Below, one piece after another: positions 46,349 to 56,132 of a stretch of 64,000 nt of DNA (the first letter of the stretch is position 1; each line of letters begins with the position of its first letter). Below the pieces are notes generated by a model. The model was not told the DNA's origin. It made no database searches and saw only the letters and a program-made list of their open reading frames with translations. Location of the stretch: the NCBI GenBank assembly GCA_034440635.1, contig JAOTON010000953.1, positions 492,699-556,698 on the forward strand, given 5' to 3'. The DNA comes from Lepas anatifera (taxonomy: Eukaryota; Arthropoda; Thecostraca; Lepadidae). The translations under genes and the position numbers were made by a program.

Positions 46349-48201
46349 TCAAATTGAAATATTTTTGGTCGTTTTGTCCTGGAATGCCCCAGAAGCATTA
46401 TTAAAGCATACCTTGAACTTTTTCAGCACCGAGGAGCGAAATAAGTGCCATAGATGTACGCAGCTTATAGTCGAGCAGTACGCATTGTACAGAAACCTTT
46501 TGACGACATATGGACACATTGCGAATTTTCGAATAAGGGAATTGCCACGACAGCATAACTGCCGATACTGATATTGTACCTCTCTATCATCAGATCGGAC
46601 AGGTGTGTTCATTAGATGAAGCCCTAGATACTTATATGAATCCACATATGCTAGCATATTATTACTTAGAGTGAAATCGGGCAGTACCATTTTTTTTAAA
46701 CATCGTAGGGATAACAGCCATGCATACCGATTTTTTCGTAATAAATAATATATCATGATGATTGGCATACATTTCACATATTTTAAACATTTTTGTAGCC
46801 CATATGGCATTGGAGACAAAAGAACCATGTCGTCTGCATAGTAGAGGTGATTCACACAGTCTAGATAGTGACAGCCAGCCTTGCTTTTGGCTAGCTGAGA
46901 GGACAGTCCATCAGTGTATACATTAAACAAGTACGGCAATAAAATACCTCCCTGCCTTACCCCATTGGAGACAGAAAACCCATCTGGCATATAACTACCC
47001 CATCGCTCGTAAAACTGTTGAGATTCATACAAATTCACGAGCATTCTAACCAGGCCAGCGTTCATTCCTCTGTCCAAAAGCTTATCGTATATTTTCCAAT
47101 GGTTTACTCGGTCAAAAGCCTTACGGGCGTCCAGGAAACAAACAAAGACACTACTATTGTTGCGAATATAGTAATCAGTAATTTTCTTTACCGCATAGAT
47201 TGCCATATCTGTGGGCCGCTTAGGCTTAAATCCAAACTGATGATCACCGGTATCAAGACTCTGCTTATTCCTATTCAACACCAAAGTTTCCAAAATTTTT
47301 GAGGCTACGCTAGCAAGTGCAATCGGTCTGTAATTGTCCTTATCCGAAATGTTCCCAGATCTATCCTTCACAATCGGGGACAGAAGCACTTTTGTCAAAC
47401 TGGGGGAAGAAACCCATGCCTAACAGCCGCAGTAAGACAGAGCGATAAGTGAACTCACAAGATGGACCTGCAAATTTAAAGTGTTCTGCGCTTAGTTGAT
47501 TGCTTCCATTCGAACATCCTGATGATAGGGCTTGTATTGCCGCTAAAGTCTCCTGATAAGAGAAGGGCTTAAGACCATTATCATAATTCCCCAGCCGTTT
47601 TAAAATAGATGACTTACACGAATCATTTTGAACACTGTTAAGTATACCAGAGAAATGAGCTTTCCACATGCCAGCAATGTTCTTCTCACCACTAACATTC
47701 CTAATATATTGTGCTAATGCGGGAGAGTTATTGAGCTTGCGGACTTCTTTCCAAAAAGCAACCGTGTCGCATGGATTTCTCATAAGTTTGTCTGCGAGAG
47801 ATTTGGCCCTCAAATTGTTTTCATGTCGGAAGCAAAACCGTAATGCATACTTAAATTGTGATTTTGCCGAATGTAATTGGTCATAAATATAGCCATGCTT
47901 AGGTTTTCCAACAAAAGCCCAAAGACAGTAAGTGTCAACCATCAAGGCATGCCTTTCCGCCACAAACTCATTCCAGCCAGGAATGCAGTTCCTGCCTCTG
48001 CCAGAAATCTTCTTACAGATTGTGGAGTGTGAGGCACATTGCACGCAATTCATTACTGCATCATAGTATTGAGTAATTGCTGATTGATGTTCAGAACACA
48101 TACAATTTTGACAATGCAAGATATGGCGTTTACCATATGCCGAGCAATGAAAATACATTGGCATGTGGAGTGCAGTAATCATCGCTGGAGTACGGTAATT
48201 T
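46349..48201 (-). pseudogene. LINE ORF2, linker and reverse transcriptase part
   Basis: Minus-strand non-LTR retrotransposon (Jockey/CR1/Rex1-like). The linker (about 48200-47400) includes CSEHQSAITQYYDAVMNCVQ, IPGWNEFV, FKYALRFC and FWKEVRKLNN. The RT (47398-46349) includes NYRPIALASVASKILETLV, FVCFLDARKAFDRVNH, GVRQGGILLPYLFNVYTDGL, the catalytic LYYADDMVLLSP and YKYLGLHL. A single frameshift near 47395 separates linker and RT; the RT frame itself is open for 349 codons. Its 5' part (endonuclease) is displaced to 50187-51082 by an inserted Crypton-like block. The 3' tail beyond 46349 has no obvious poly(A). Confidence 0.85.
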
Positions 48202-48394
48202 CCGTTTACCGCACGGCGCCGATTAGCCAATCACTGAGGGCTGTGTCATTTTCTTATAAGCATTCGTCAAATTTCCAAAACAATGACGGTGAATTGAATT
48301 GTTAAAAATGTTCTCACTAGCAAAAGCTATTTCAATTACTGAAGGATATTTATTGAATCTCGTAAATACTCCTCCAACTAAAAAACGATATCAG

Positions 48395-50150
48395 TGATAT
48401 AACTGTCACACTCATTGACCGGGCATCGGTGTGGACAGTTTGGGTTAGCAAATGCTCTTGGGAGAAGTCGCCGGCTACCTCCCTCCCTCCTCTAAAATGT
48501 CACTACCATCCCTTGTTTTCGTCAGTCTTTCATGGAACTCGAGATATTCTGCTTGCTCATCTCGTCGTAGTGAGATATCACCCCAAAGAATTTGCCGACT
48601 CTCTTAGCGGCCTCTATGTCCAAACAACATAGTTGTCAACATGAACATGGTTCTTAATCCGCGCCCCACCGGGGGCCATCGATGCCCCCTCTAACTCCGA
48701 AAATATGGGCGTTAGCGCAAATCTGCAAAGTGCACTAGAAAGCTCGCGTAAATTCAGTACGAAATTACTTAGCATGTTTTAGTGCTCAGGTCAATGGTTT
48801 CACCTCCAGAGGTCAATTTAGGTCAAGATCGGCTATTTTCACTCAAATATGCAATGATTAAGCAAACTGGGCATAACTATTATGTCATTAGAGCTATTGA
48901 GGTCTGGTAAATTACATTTGATAGAAAATTGCCAGTCCTTTTTCCGCTATGTGGAACGTAAAGACCTCCCGCTAGTGGTTTGACCTCCAGAGGTCACCTC
49001 GTGACCTAATATGACCTGAGGTCAGAAAGGTCAAAAAGTAACCTTGCCGTATATGAAATGAAAGCCAGTGACAAAAAAACACGATTGTGTTTGTTCCAGC
49101 GCTCTAGCTTAATTAAGTCAAAAGTTATTATCAAAATACTGTTTTTGACCCCTGGTGACCTTGGATGACCTTGGAAAAGTCAAAGGGCAAATATGACCCC
49201 TGGGATCCGTGAAAAATCCGCTGTCCAAAAACGCTGTTCTAAGCAGTCTGAGTATTTGCAATCATTTTTGTGGCTTTAATATCATGAAACAGCTTTTCCC
49301 CATGCTTTTCCAATGGGAGAGGTCGCCTCGTGACCTGACCTCAGGGCACGAAATCAAAAAAATCCCGGATATACACCTCGTAGACCCTGGAGGGGTCATG
49401 AAGTGTAGGAAGTTTCAAATCGATCGACTTTGAAATGTAGCTCTTACAGAGCTCTAAAGTTGAAGTGAGGTGACCTTGGTTGACCTCGTCTGGTGACCTG
49501 ACCTTGGGTGACCCGGGTTAAAAAATTCAGGTATGATGGGAAAATGATGCAGTGAGAAGTAGAGCTCTCAACCACGGTGCTGCGCCTCGTCGTTTTTCTG
49601 CTATCCCGGAAAAACCTTAGGGGGCCATCGATGGCCCCCGGTGGGGCGAGGGTTAAGAGAGCCATAGGATTTCCCAGTCCGAGTTGGCCAGTTTCATACA
49701 GATTTTCCTCTTCTTCTCTGGTGATCGGTGTTGACCGATTGGGCTTATTTCCCTTTCCATCTGCTTTTAAGATCTTCATCTTAGCCCGTTTGATGTCCCT
49801 GGCACCTTGAAATTCTGGATCCTGCTCCAGATTTCCTTTCTTGGAGTCCTTCAGGAAACGGTTGATCACCCCCATAAAGCTGGAAATTGTTACCGTTTCA
49901 TATGCTTCTCCGTCTTTTTTCTTTGCATCGATGAGGAATGAGCAAATTACCTCATTGAGTTCCGTCTTCTCCATTTCCAACAAGTCCTTGTTTTTTTCCT
50001 AATTTTTGAACATGCTCTCGCAGACGGCTAACCCAAAAGTCCAATTTTCTTTTTGTCTCCTTGGTGCGTGCACCATCAATGAATGATTGTATTTTATTTT
50101 CAGTAGCATCTTCTTCATCTTCCGGTAGACTTAGATCGAAGAAAGGATGC
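48395..50150 (-). pseudogene. Crypton-like (KIAA1958-type) tyrosine recombinase fragment, split by A2
   Basis: Minus-strand gene in two parts, 50150-49657 and 48653-48395, separated by a family A element. The N-terminal core-binding region reads KIQSFIDGARTKETKRKLDF, ELNEVICSFLIDAKKKDGEA, then TVTISSFMGVINRFLKD, EFQGARDIKRAKMK and TREEEENLYETGQLG. After the A2 insertion it resumes with LFGHRGR (the first catalytic arginine region, G.R...E), WGDISLRRDE, YLEFHERLTKTR and CPVNE. The order matches the Crypton-derived domain of KIAA1958/DUF3504 proteins. There is a frameshift at a T run near 49996 and a stop just after GHRGR. The C-terminal HxxR and catalytic tyrosine are absent, so it is inactive. 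Confidence 0.78.
48658..49652 (-). mobile_element. Family A TTAA element, copy A2, inserted in the Crypton-like gene
   Basis: A 995-bp copy between TTAA 48654-48657 and TTAA 49653-49656, starting TCCGCGCCCCACCGGGGG and ending GGTGGGGCGAGGG. AGGTCA/TGACCT words are dense throughout. Removing it with one TTAA restores the recombinase frame (ALLRTMF). Confidence 0.9.
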
Positions 50151-50186
50151 CCAAAAAATTCATATACCAGCATCGTTCGGTAATTT

Positions 50187-51082
50187 ATAGGAACAGCTAT
50201 GTCCGCAAGCCATTTTTCAATTTCATCACTATACTTTCTGAGATCGTCGCCCTTGAGTGAAGCCCAATCAATTATCCACCTATCACTGCTGTTCTCATCC
50301 ACCATAGAAGTCGAGGAGAGATTCGTCACAGGCACGTTTATCTTAGCAAATATAGGGAAATGATCCGAACTCAATACTCAATAGCAAATACCAACTCCAC
50401 TAAGCAGGGACTGGAAACCATTAGTACATATTACGTGATCAAGCCACCCTTCAGTACCATGACCATCATTAACATGTGTTACAGAATCAGATGGTAGATA
50501 CATTAGATCAATGATCAGAAGGTTAGAGTCGGTGCAAAATCTCTTAAGTTCCTTACCAAAATCTGATGCCTTCGCAATATCAGCGTTGAAATCACCCAGT
50601 ATACAGGCATAGGGGGAGTCAAATTAATCCACAATAGATTTAAGTTTTGCTAGGTAATAAGCATATTGGTCAAAGTTCTTTCTGGTGTCGTATGGCAGAT
50701 AAAAACCCAAAAGCAGTATCTTAACATCACAACAAAAATATTCTAAGCCGATAATGCGGTCGTCTTCATAAGTCACAGGCCTGACAAAAGGGGACAGGTT
50801 ATTTTTCCACAAGACCGCTACACCTCCATAAGGTCTACCTACAGTCAGATGATTAGAAGGATTCATTGAAGAGTAACGCAACCAGGGGATAGTAAACCTG
50901 TGTGCGAAGTTGGCACGAAATCTAACACTATGCTGTGTACAATCCAGGTGGTGCCTGGTCGATTTGTCCTGGAACGCTTCAAGTGCAATGAATAGGACAA
51001 GTATCCAATACCGAATACAGAAAAATTCATCCTTAGGCGGATCGAAGTGACATTTTAATGTATTACTCACACTTCCACACAA
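50187..51082 (-). pseudogene. LINE ORF2, endonuclease part
   Basis: The apurinic-type endonuclease domain of the same LINE, minus strand. Motifs in order: GRPYGGVAVLWKNN near 50820, ILLLGFYLPYDTRKNFDQYA near 50690, the catalytic LGDFNADIAK near 50590, WLDHVICTNG near 50440 and SSDHFPIF near 50355. Two in-frame stops (about 50625 and 50380) and frame changes at the N-terminus show decay. It continues into the linker/RT part at 48201 once the inserted block is removed. Confidence 0.82.
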
Positions 51083-51512
51083 ACGAGGCGGTTTTTAAAG
51101 TGTTGTCGCAATAAGTATGAAGTGATTATAAACTATGGAAGGAGATGGTAAGGATGAGGAAAGGTGAGGATAAAGAGGATGATATTATACCTGGAGGGGT
51201 TGCTGCAGCCACAGGCGCATGCGCTCACAGCCTCCAGGTAGAGTAAGGATAAGGATTAGGTGCCGGTAAAAAAACGCTCACAAACAATCGCACACACACT
51301 TCGAACATTTAAAATGAAATAATATGAGAATTAAAATGTTTCATTCTTCGGTTTCGTTTTCATTTTGTCTTCGATCTGATAAATTTCGTTCATCAGGACA
51401 TGACCATTTAGAGTCGCCCTGGGTTTGGCATAGGTGGATAAATGTTAACAAATGGAAAGTATCAGTAGCCTAGTAATTTAGGTGTGTAATTGTCTTTGGG
51501 ATATTGGTAATA
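51083..51512. other. Nothing supported
   Basis: AT-rich spacer between the LINE and the TA-target element, probably including some LINE 5' sequence. No gene seen. Confidence 0.4.
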
Positions 51513-52005
51513 TAGGGGAGACTGGGGTCAAATGTAACACTGGGCAATTGTAGCACTGGCCATATTGTCTGAACTAATCAATGGATGGATCTAGTGGCAC
51601 CACCGGAAATGCGCAATCAGCTGTTGCCTTTGTTAAAGAAGTTTCAACTCGGTGCGGCGGGTAAGTCTGACGTTGTTCACAATTATGTGTTTTTGGAGGT
51701 GTTTTGTAACTTGAAGTATTTAAAGTAGATTACCTTATTGATGGGTATGATAAGGTACAGCGGAAACAGTTTCATTGCATAAAGAGGACATGGAAGTTAT
51801 TTACGAAATGAGCACAGAATCTGTCGCCTAGGCCAGCTCGTTGAGCGGCAATTTGGTTTAAAAATTGCGCGTTGCGATGGGGACAATTGTAACATTTATC
51901 TTGGGGTCAAATATAACAATGTTACAAATCACCCCTATGGCCTTACGACATATAAAACTTGCTTCTACTGCACAAATGCAGTAGCTAGGTTAGTGATTTT
52001 ATGAT

Positions 52006-52388
52006 CAGGCGCGCACCCAGGATGTTCGTTTGGGGGAGGGGCTGACGAGGGGACGTCAGGCCGATGAAGGGAGCGCACTTGTTCACTCAAAGGGGCCAAT
52101 CTTCATATCCTGGGGCGGGGGGCAGGGGAGCGATGAACGTTTTGCTTCGCAGACCTAGTGTCAACTGTTTGTGGGAGGAGGCACTTAACACGTTGGGCGG
52201 GGGCAGGCCTGGATCCAGGCCGACCGTTGGGGGGGGGCAAAGTGGCCTAAAATCTGGAAAACGTGGATTTTGAAAAATCGACAAAAATCGGGCGATTTGG
52301 GAGGGAATGACCCTGTTTGCCTCCCTGGATCCCACAGTGGGGAGGGGAGGGTGGAGTGCTGGCCCGCTGCCGCCTGGGTGCGTTACTG
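52006..52388. mobile_element. hAT-like MITE nested in F
   Basis: A 383-bp GC-rich element. The left end is CAGGCGCGCACCCAGG and the right end, read inward, CAGTAACGCACCCAGG. The flanks TTTATGAT and TTTATTAT are a 7-of-8 match, a slightly eroded 8-bp duplication as made by hAT elements. Confidence 0.72.
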
Positions 52389-52522
52389 TTTATTATAATC
52401 ACATTGCTTTCCAATCATATGGTTGTTCGTAGTTTGGTATATGTTTTGGAAAAGTGACAATGGGGGCTGACCTATATAATATCTCTTATATTGAAAAATT
52501 AACGATGATAATTGGGGTTTAA

Positions 52523-53555
52523 CCCTCGCCCCACCGGGGGGCCATCGATGCCCCCTAAGGTTTTTCCGGGATAGCAGAAAAAACGACGAGGCGCAGCGCC
52601 GCGGTTGAGAGCTCTACCTCTCACTGCATCATTTTCCCATCATCCCTGAAATTTTTTACCCCGGGTCACATAAGGTCAGGTCACCAGACGAGGTCAACCA
52701 AGGTCACCTCACCTCAACTTTAGAGCTCTGAAAGAGCTACATTTCGAAGTCGATTGATTTGAAACTTCCTACACTTTATGACCCTTCCAGAGTCTACAAG
52801 GTGTATATCCGGGATTTTTCGATTTCGTGCTCCTGAGGTCAGGTCACGAGGTGACCTCTCCCATTGAAAAAGCATGGGTAAAAGCTGTCTTGCGATCTAA
52901 AAGTCACAAAAACGATTGAAAATGATCAGCTTGATCAGAAATGCGTTCTTGGACACCCTTTCACGGATTCTAGGGACCATATTTGCCCTTTGACCTCTCC
53001 AAGGTCATCCAAGGTCACCAGGGGTCAAAAACAGTATTTTGACAATAATTATGACTTAATTAAGCTAGAGCGCCGAAACAAACACCATCGTGTTTGTCTT
53101 GTCACTGGCTTTCATTTGATATTTTCATATACGGCAAGGTTACTTTCTGACCTTTCGTGACCTCAGGTCATATTAGGTCACTAGGTGACCTCTGGAGGTC
53201 AAACCACTGGCGGAAGGTCCTAAGTTTTTTACATAGCGGAAAAAAGACTGGCAATTTCCTATCAAATGTACTTTACCAGACCTCAATAGCTCTAATTACA
53301 TAAGAGTTATGCCCTGTTTGCTTAACCATTGCATATTTGAGTGAAAATAGCCGATCTTGACCTAATTTGACCTCTGGAGGTGAAACCATTGACCTGAGCA
53401 CTAAAACATGCAAGTAATTTCGTACTGAATTTACGACAGCCTTCTAGTGCACTTTGCAGATTTGCGCTAACGCCCATATTTTCGGAGTTAGAGGGGGGGC
53501 CATCGATGCCCCCGGTGGGGCGAAGGTGGCGCCGGACCCCCGGTGGGGGCGCGGG
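52523..53555 (+). mobile_element. Family A TTAA element, copy A3, nested in F
   Basis: A 1033-bp copy with intact TTAA at 52519-52522 and 53556-53559. It starts CCCTCGCCCCACCGGGGGG and ends GGTGGGGGCGCGGG. It is the most complete copy of family A and a good reference. TGACCT/AGGTCA words occur in tandem, inverted and everted pairs along its length. Confidence 0.9.
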
Positions 53556-54502
53556 TTAAGGGCACGTCAGCTGCTAAGACTATATGTGCCCAGTTTGAAA
53601 AAATAGCGAGATTTCAGTCAAATTGTAAAAGCCTTTTTTACATTTGCACTGCCTTGCACTGCCGTTGAGAGATATCAGGGATAAATCTGTGAAAACTGTG
53701 GTTCAGACTAAGTACATGCGGACGCCTGAGTGTTAGCAGGCCAAAGATGCAGAAGTGTTCGGATTAGGATGTTTTTTCTGGTACAAATAAACCGCCGAAA
53801 GTCATACAGCTTGAACATGGTAGAATTGACCCCCGGTGCTGTTAGAATTGTCCCTCGCGTGGGGGTCAATTGTAACAGCTGAAGTAAATTTTTAGGAGTG
53901 AAATGTTGACCCCTAATTTGTTTTATTTTGAAATATTTCTACGTCTGTCACATTGCAAAATATTCAAAGCTGATGAAAATATAACTATAAGTGCTCTAAC
54001 CCAAAGCGCTATTTCTCCAGAACTAGAAATGTGAAATTTGTTACAATTGACCCCAGTCTCCCCTACGTCTTTCCTCAATATTTTGCTTTACTACATCCAC
54101 TTCCGATGTTTTTGCCACACCAGTTGTGTCTGTGTGAAGGATGCCTCTCAGTATCTGAATTTCTTAATCAATAAGAACCAAAATAAGGTAAAACATATAT
54201 ACTTTATCGTATAATTCTGGTAATGGTTCCACCATTGATATTTGAATTTTGATATAACTGAAATGTATGAAAATTTGCATTAATCCTCTTTTAATAAGTA
54301 TCATATTTGTGAAAAGCAAACTACAGGTCCAATTTTTGTGGAGAATCTGAAAAAGGGCCGAAAACTTGTATTTTGCACACCCCTGCCCACAATGTTCGTA
54401 GTTTACAACTTTTTTCTCTGAAAATTGAGTTCAGCGTGAGGTAAATCAATCCTACTATAAATTTTGGGAATTGGAATGGTAGGTTCTAAGACCTTAGTGG
54501 AG

Positions 54503-54506
<4 letters not shown>

Positions 54507-54560
<54 letters not shown>
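54507..54560. repeat. TA dinucleotide repeat
   Basis: Uninterrupted TA array of about 50 bp. Confidence 0.9.
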
Positions 54561-54563
<3 letters not shown>

Positions 54564-55250
54564 GAATGTAAGTTGGTAATTTTCAGAACTATTGAGGTCT
54601 GTTGGAGACATTTGAAACAAGCCTCCACACTGATGTGGGAGATTGGATGGCCCCCATGGCTCCACAGAGACGTGACCCCGCCCGGCCTCAGCGCACCACA
54701 CTCCCAAGCAGGGCAAACTTTGACTGTAAAAATGAGTTGTTGACTATTAAGTCCCGAAGATGGTCCCTACGACATAGCCCCCGCGTTAGGGAAGCGTCAT
54801 GTGGCGTGATAGCACGGACCCAACTAACCTGAAGTTCTTTGAACACTCCAGCTGCAGATCTCATAGCAGGGCAGTTCAAACGAAACGAGCTCGTAGTGCC
54901 TACACGAGCACAGCAGCTTCATGTCAGAGGGGTAACTGGTTTGTCGATCGTCGAGTTCCTGTTGCGTTTCATTTGATTCATTGTTTTCACTTTTACGGTG
55001 AAGTTCGAAAATTAGCTGAAGTTGTATACACCTTATGTAGCTTACGGTCCCGAAAAAGGGAGACAGTATAGACATCAAGTCCATTCGGAAATAATAATGC
55101 GCCTTGAACACATCTTATCTTGTACGGAAATTGTATTCCCATTACAGCTCAGTTCAGACAGGCCAAGGCAATGAAATGTTTCATGACGTCTTTATAGGCT
55201 AATTTATTTATCTATCTACGAGTTCTGGCAACGAGCACCAGTACTTGGCT

Positions 55251-55514
55251 TTATTGGGATGTATTGATAATGTCGCCACTCTCACTTAATATTAAAGGAA
55301 AATCAGTCCCATTTTCCAGGGCGCTGAGGAACATGTGGGACCAGTCCATCATGGATCCCAAATGATGCCGTTGAGTGATAATATCTCGGTCTTTTCTGAC
55401 CAGACCTAGATAGATCGACTTATCATATGGGTTCATAGGCTCTCCATCCACACGCTGCTGCGTGAGGAAGCTCAACAGCAGTCCAACCGCTGCTGTTAGC
55501 TGAACGTCCTGCAT
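55251..55514 (-). CDS. Unrecognised coding-like frame
   Basis: An 87-codon frame from ATG to stop with natural composition: it begins MQDVQLTAAVGLLLSFLTQQ and contains YDKSIYLGLVRKDRDIITQR and SMMDWSHMFLSALENG. No family recognised. It lies inside the receptor intron on the opposite strand. It could be a transposon fragment, part of an exon or a chance frame. Confidence 0.25.
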   Translation of the reverse strand: MQDVQLTAAVGLLLSFLTQQRVDGEPMNPYDKSIYLGLVRKDRDIITQRHHLGSMMDWSHMFLSALENGTDFPLILSESGDIINTSQ

Positions 55515-55788
55515 CGCGTCGTTGTTTCTTCCTTCCTCTCCCTCCCTTTTTTAGGTCTTACGCCCCAGTACCTATTTTCTGTTATTTCCTGCTTGGTGCT
55601 GGTACTAGTAAGGGCACATCTGTTGAGATCAATCCTAAAAAAATACTGGCTACGTCTTTAAGTCCTAAGCAGTGCCTCCAAAACTGTCCCCCTGACTGAA
55701 AGGGGTTCTTGGACCCAAATGACCCCCTTGACTGCGCCCTAAGCTCGTGATTCTCCATATCTGTATTTGACTGCTCTCCCGTTTTCAG

Positions 55789-55911
55789 TTCGCAGCAAGA
55801 AGACGTCACCACCAACGATCGACTGTAAAACGGCACGCCAGCTGTGCGACCAGGACCCGGCCTGCCAGGGCATCGCCTCTGTGATCCCTCGACTCTGCGG
55901 CCCTGAAATAG
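55789..55911 (+). CDS. GDNF receptor alpha-like, cysteine-rich exon 2
   Basis: A 123-base exon, phase 1 at both ends, encoding a short Ser/Thr/Pro linker and then DCKTARQLCDQDPACQGIA and RLCGPE. The C...A...C..D..C spacing ending in CGPE is the first half of a GDNF-receptor/GAS1 domain. Acceptor TTTTCAG at 55782-55788, donor GTGAGC at 55912. It joins exon 3 as GPEIVSCSTVTVTKC, the usual continuation of this domain. In animals such receptors bind GDNF-family ligands at the cell surface and signal through Ret; the arthropod member is Gfrl. Confidence 0.82.
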
Positions 55912-55933
55912 GTGAGCGCAACTAGGGACTGTC

Positions 55934-56128
55934 CCAAGATCAATGAGCCTAAGACCATCCTGAGATTGACAAGTGTGACCAGAACCGTTCTGAGACTGGT
56001 TAGCTTGATGAGGGCTGTCTTGAGATGCGTGAGTGGGACCGGGACCGTCCTGAGATACATAAATGTGACCAGCATCGTCTTGATATTGATAATTGTGACC
56101 AGGGCTGTCTGGAGATACGTGAGTGGGT
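55934..56128 (+). repeat. 30-bp degenerate minisatellite beside the exon
   Basis: About six units of roughly 30 bp on the theme GTGACCAGGACCGTCCTGAG, starting about 20 bases after the exon 2 donor. On the minus strand they read as a 10-residue repeat in an open frame, but this is most likely non-coding. Confidence 0.7.
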
Positions 56129-56132
56129 GTTA

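Larger units (their letters stand above)
48202..50177 (-). mobile_element. Insertion block in the LINE, carrying a Crypton-like gene and A2
   Basis: 1976 bp separating the two halves of the LINE. The word AAATTACCG (minus strand) stands at both junctions, 50186-50178 and 48201-48193. With one copy removed the LINE frame runs on continuously (AVPINY then RTPAMITALHMPMYF). This suggests an insertion with a 9-bp target duplication. No clear terminal inverted repeats were found. Cryptons are not expected to make such duplications, so the block may be a different element carrying a captured recombinase gene. Confidence 0.55.
51515..54063. mobile_element. TA-target transposon F with GGGGAGACTGGGGTCAA ends
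   Basis: Inverted ends: GGGGAGACTGGGGTCAAATG at the left and, read inward from the right, GGGGAGACTGGGGTCAATTG. They are flanked by TA at 51513-51514 and 54064-54065. The word GGGGTCAA(A/T)TGTAACA recurs inside (near 51905, 53872 and in reverse near 53827), as subterminal repeats. A TA dinucleotide duplication fits Tc1/mariner or a similar superfamily, but two bases are weak evidence. It carries no transposase frame and contains a hAT-like MITE and a family A copy. Confidence 0.75.
27893..55788 (+). other. Probable 28 kb first intron of the receptor gene
   Basis: Bounded by GTAACT at 27893 and CCGTTTTCAG at 55779-55788. No other host exon was recognised inside it; it is largely transposable elements, listed separately. 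If exon 1 belongs to a different gene, this region contains an intergenic interval instead. Confidence 0.5.
54066..55788. other. Intron sequence before the first cysteine-rich exon
   Basis: A TA repeat (54507-54560) and a coding-like minus-strand frame (55251-55514) are the only nameable contents. Nothing else is supported. Confidence 0.4.
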
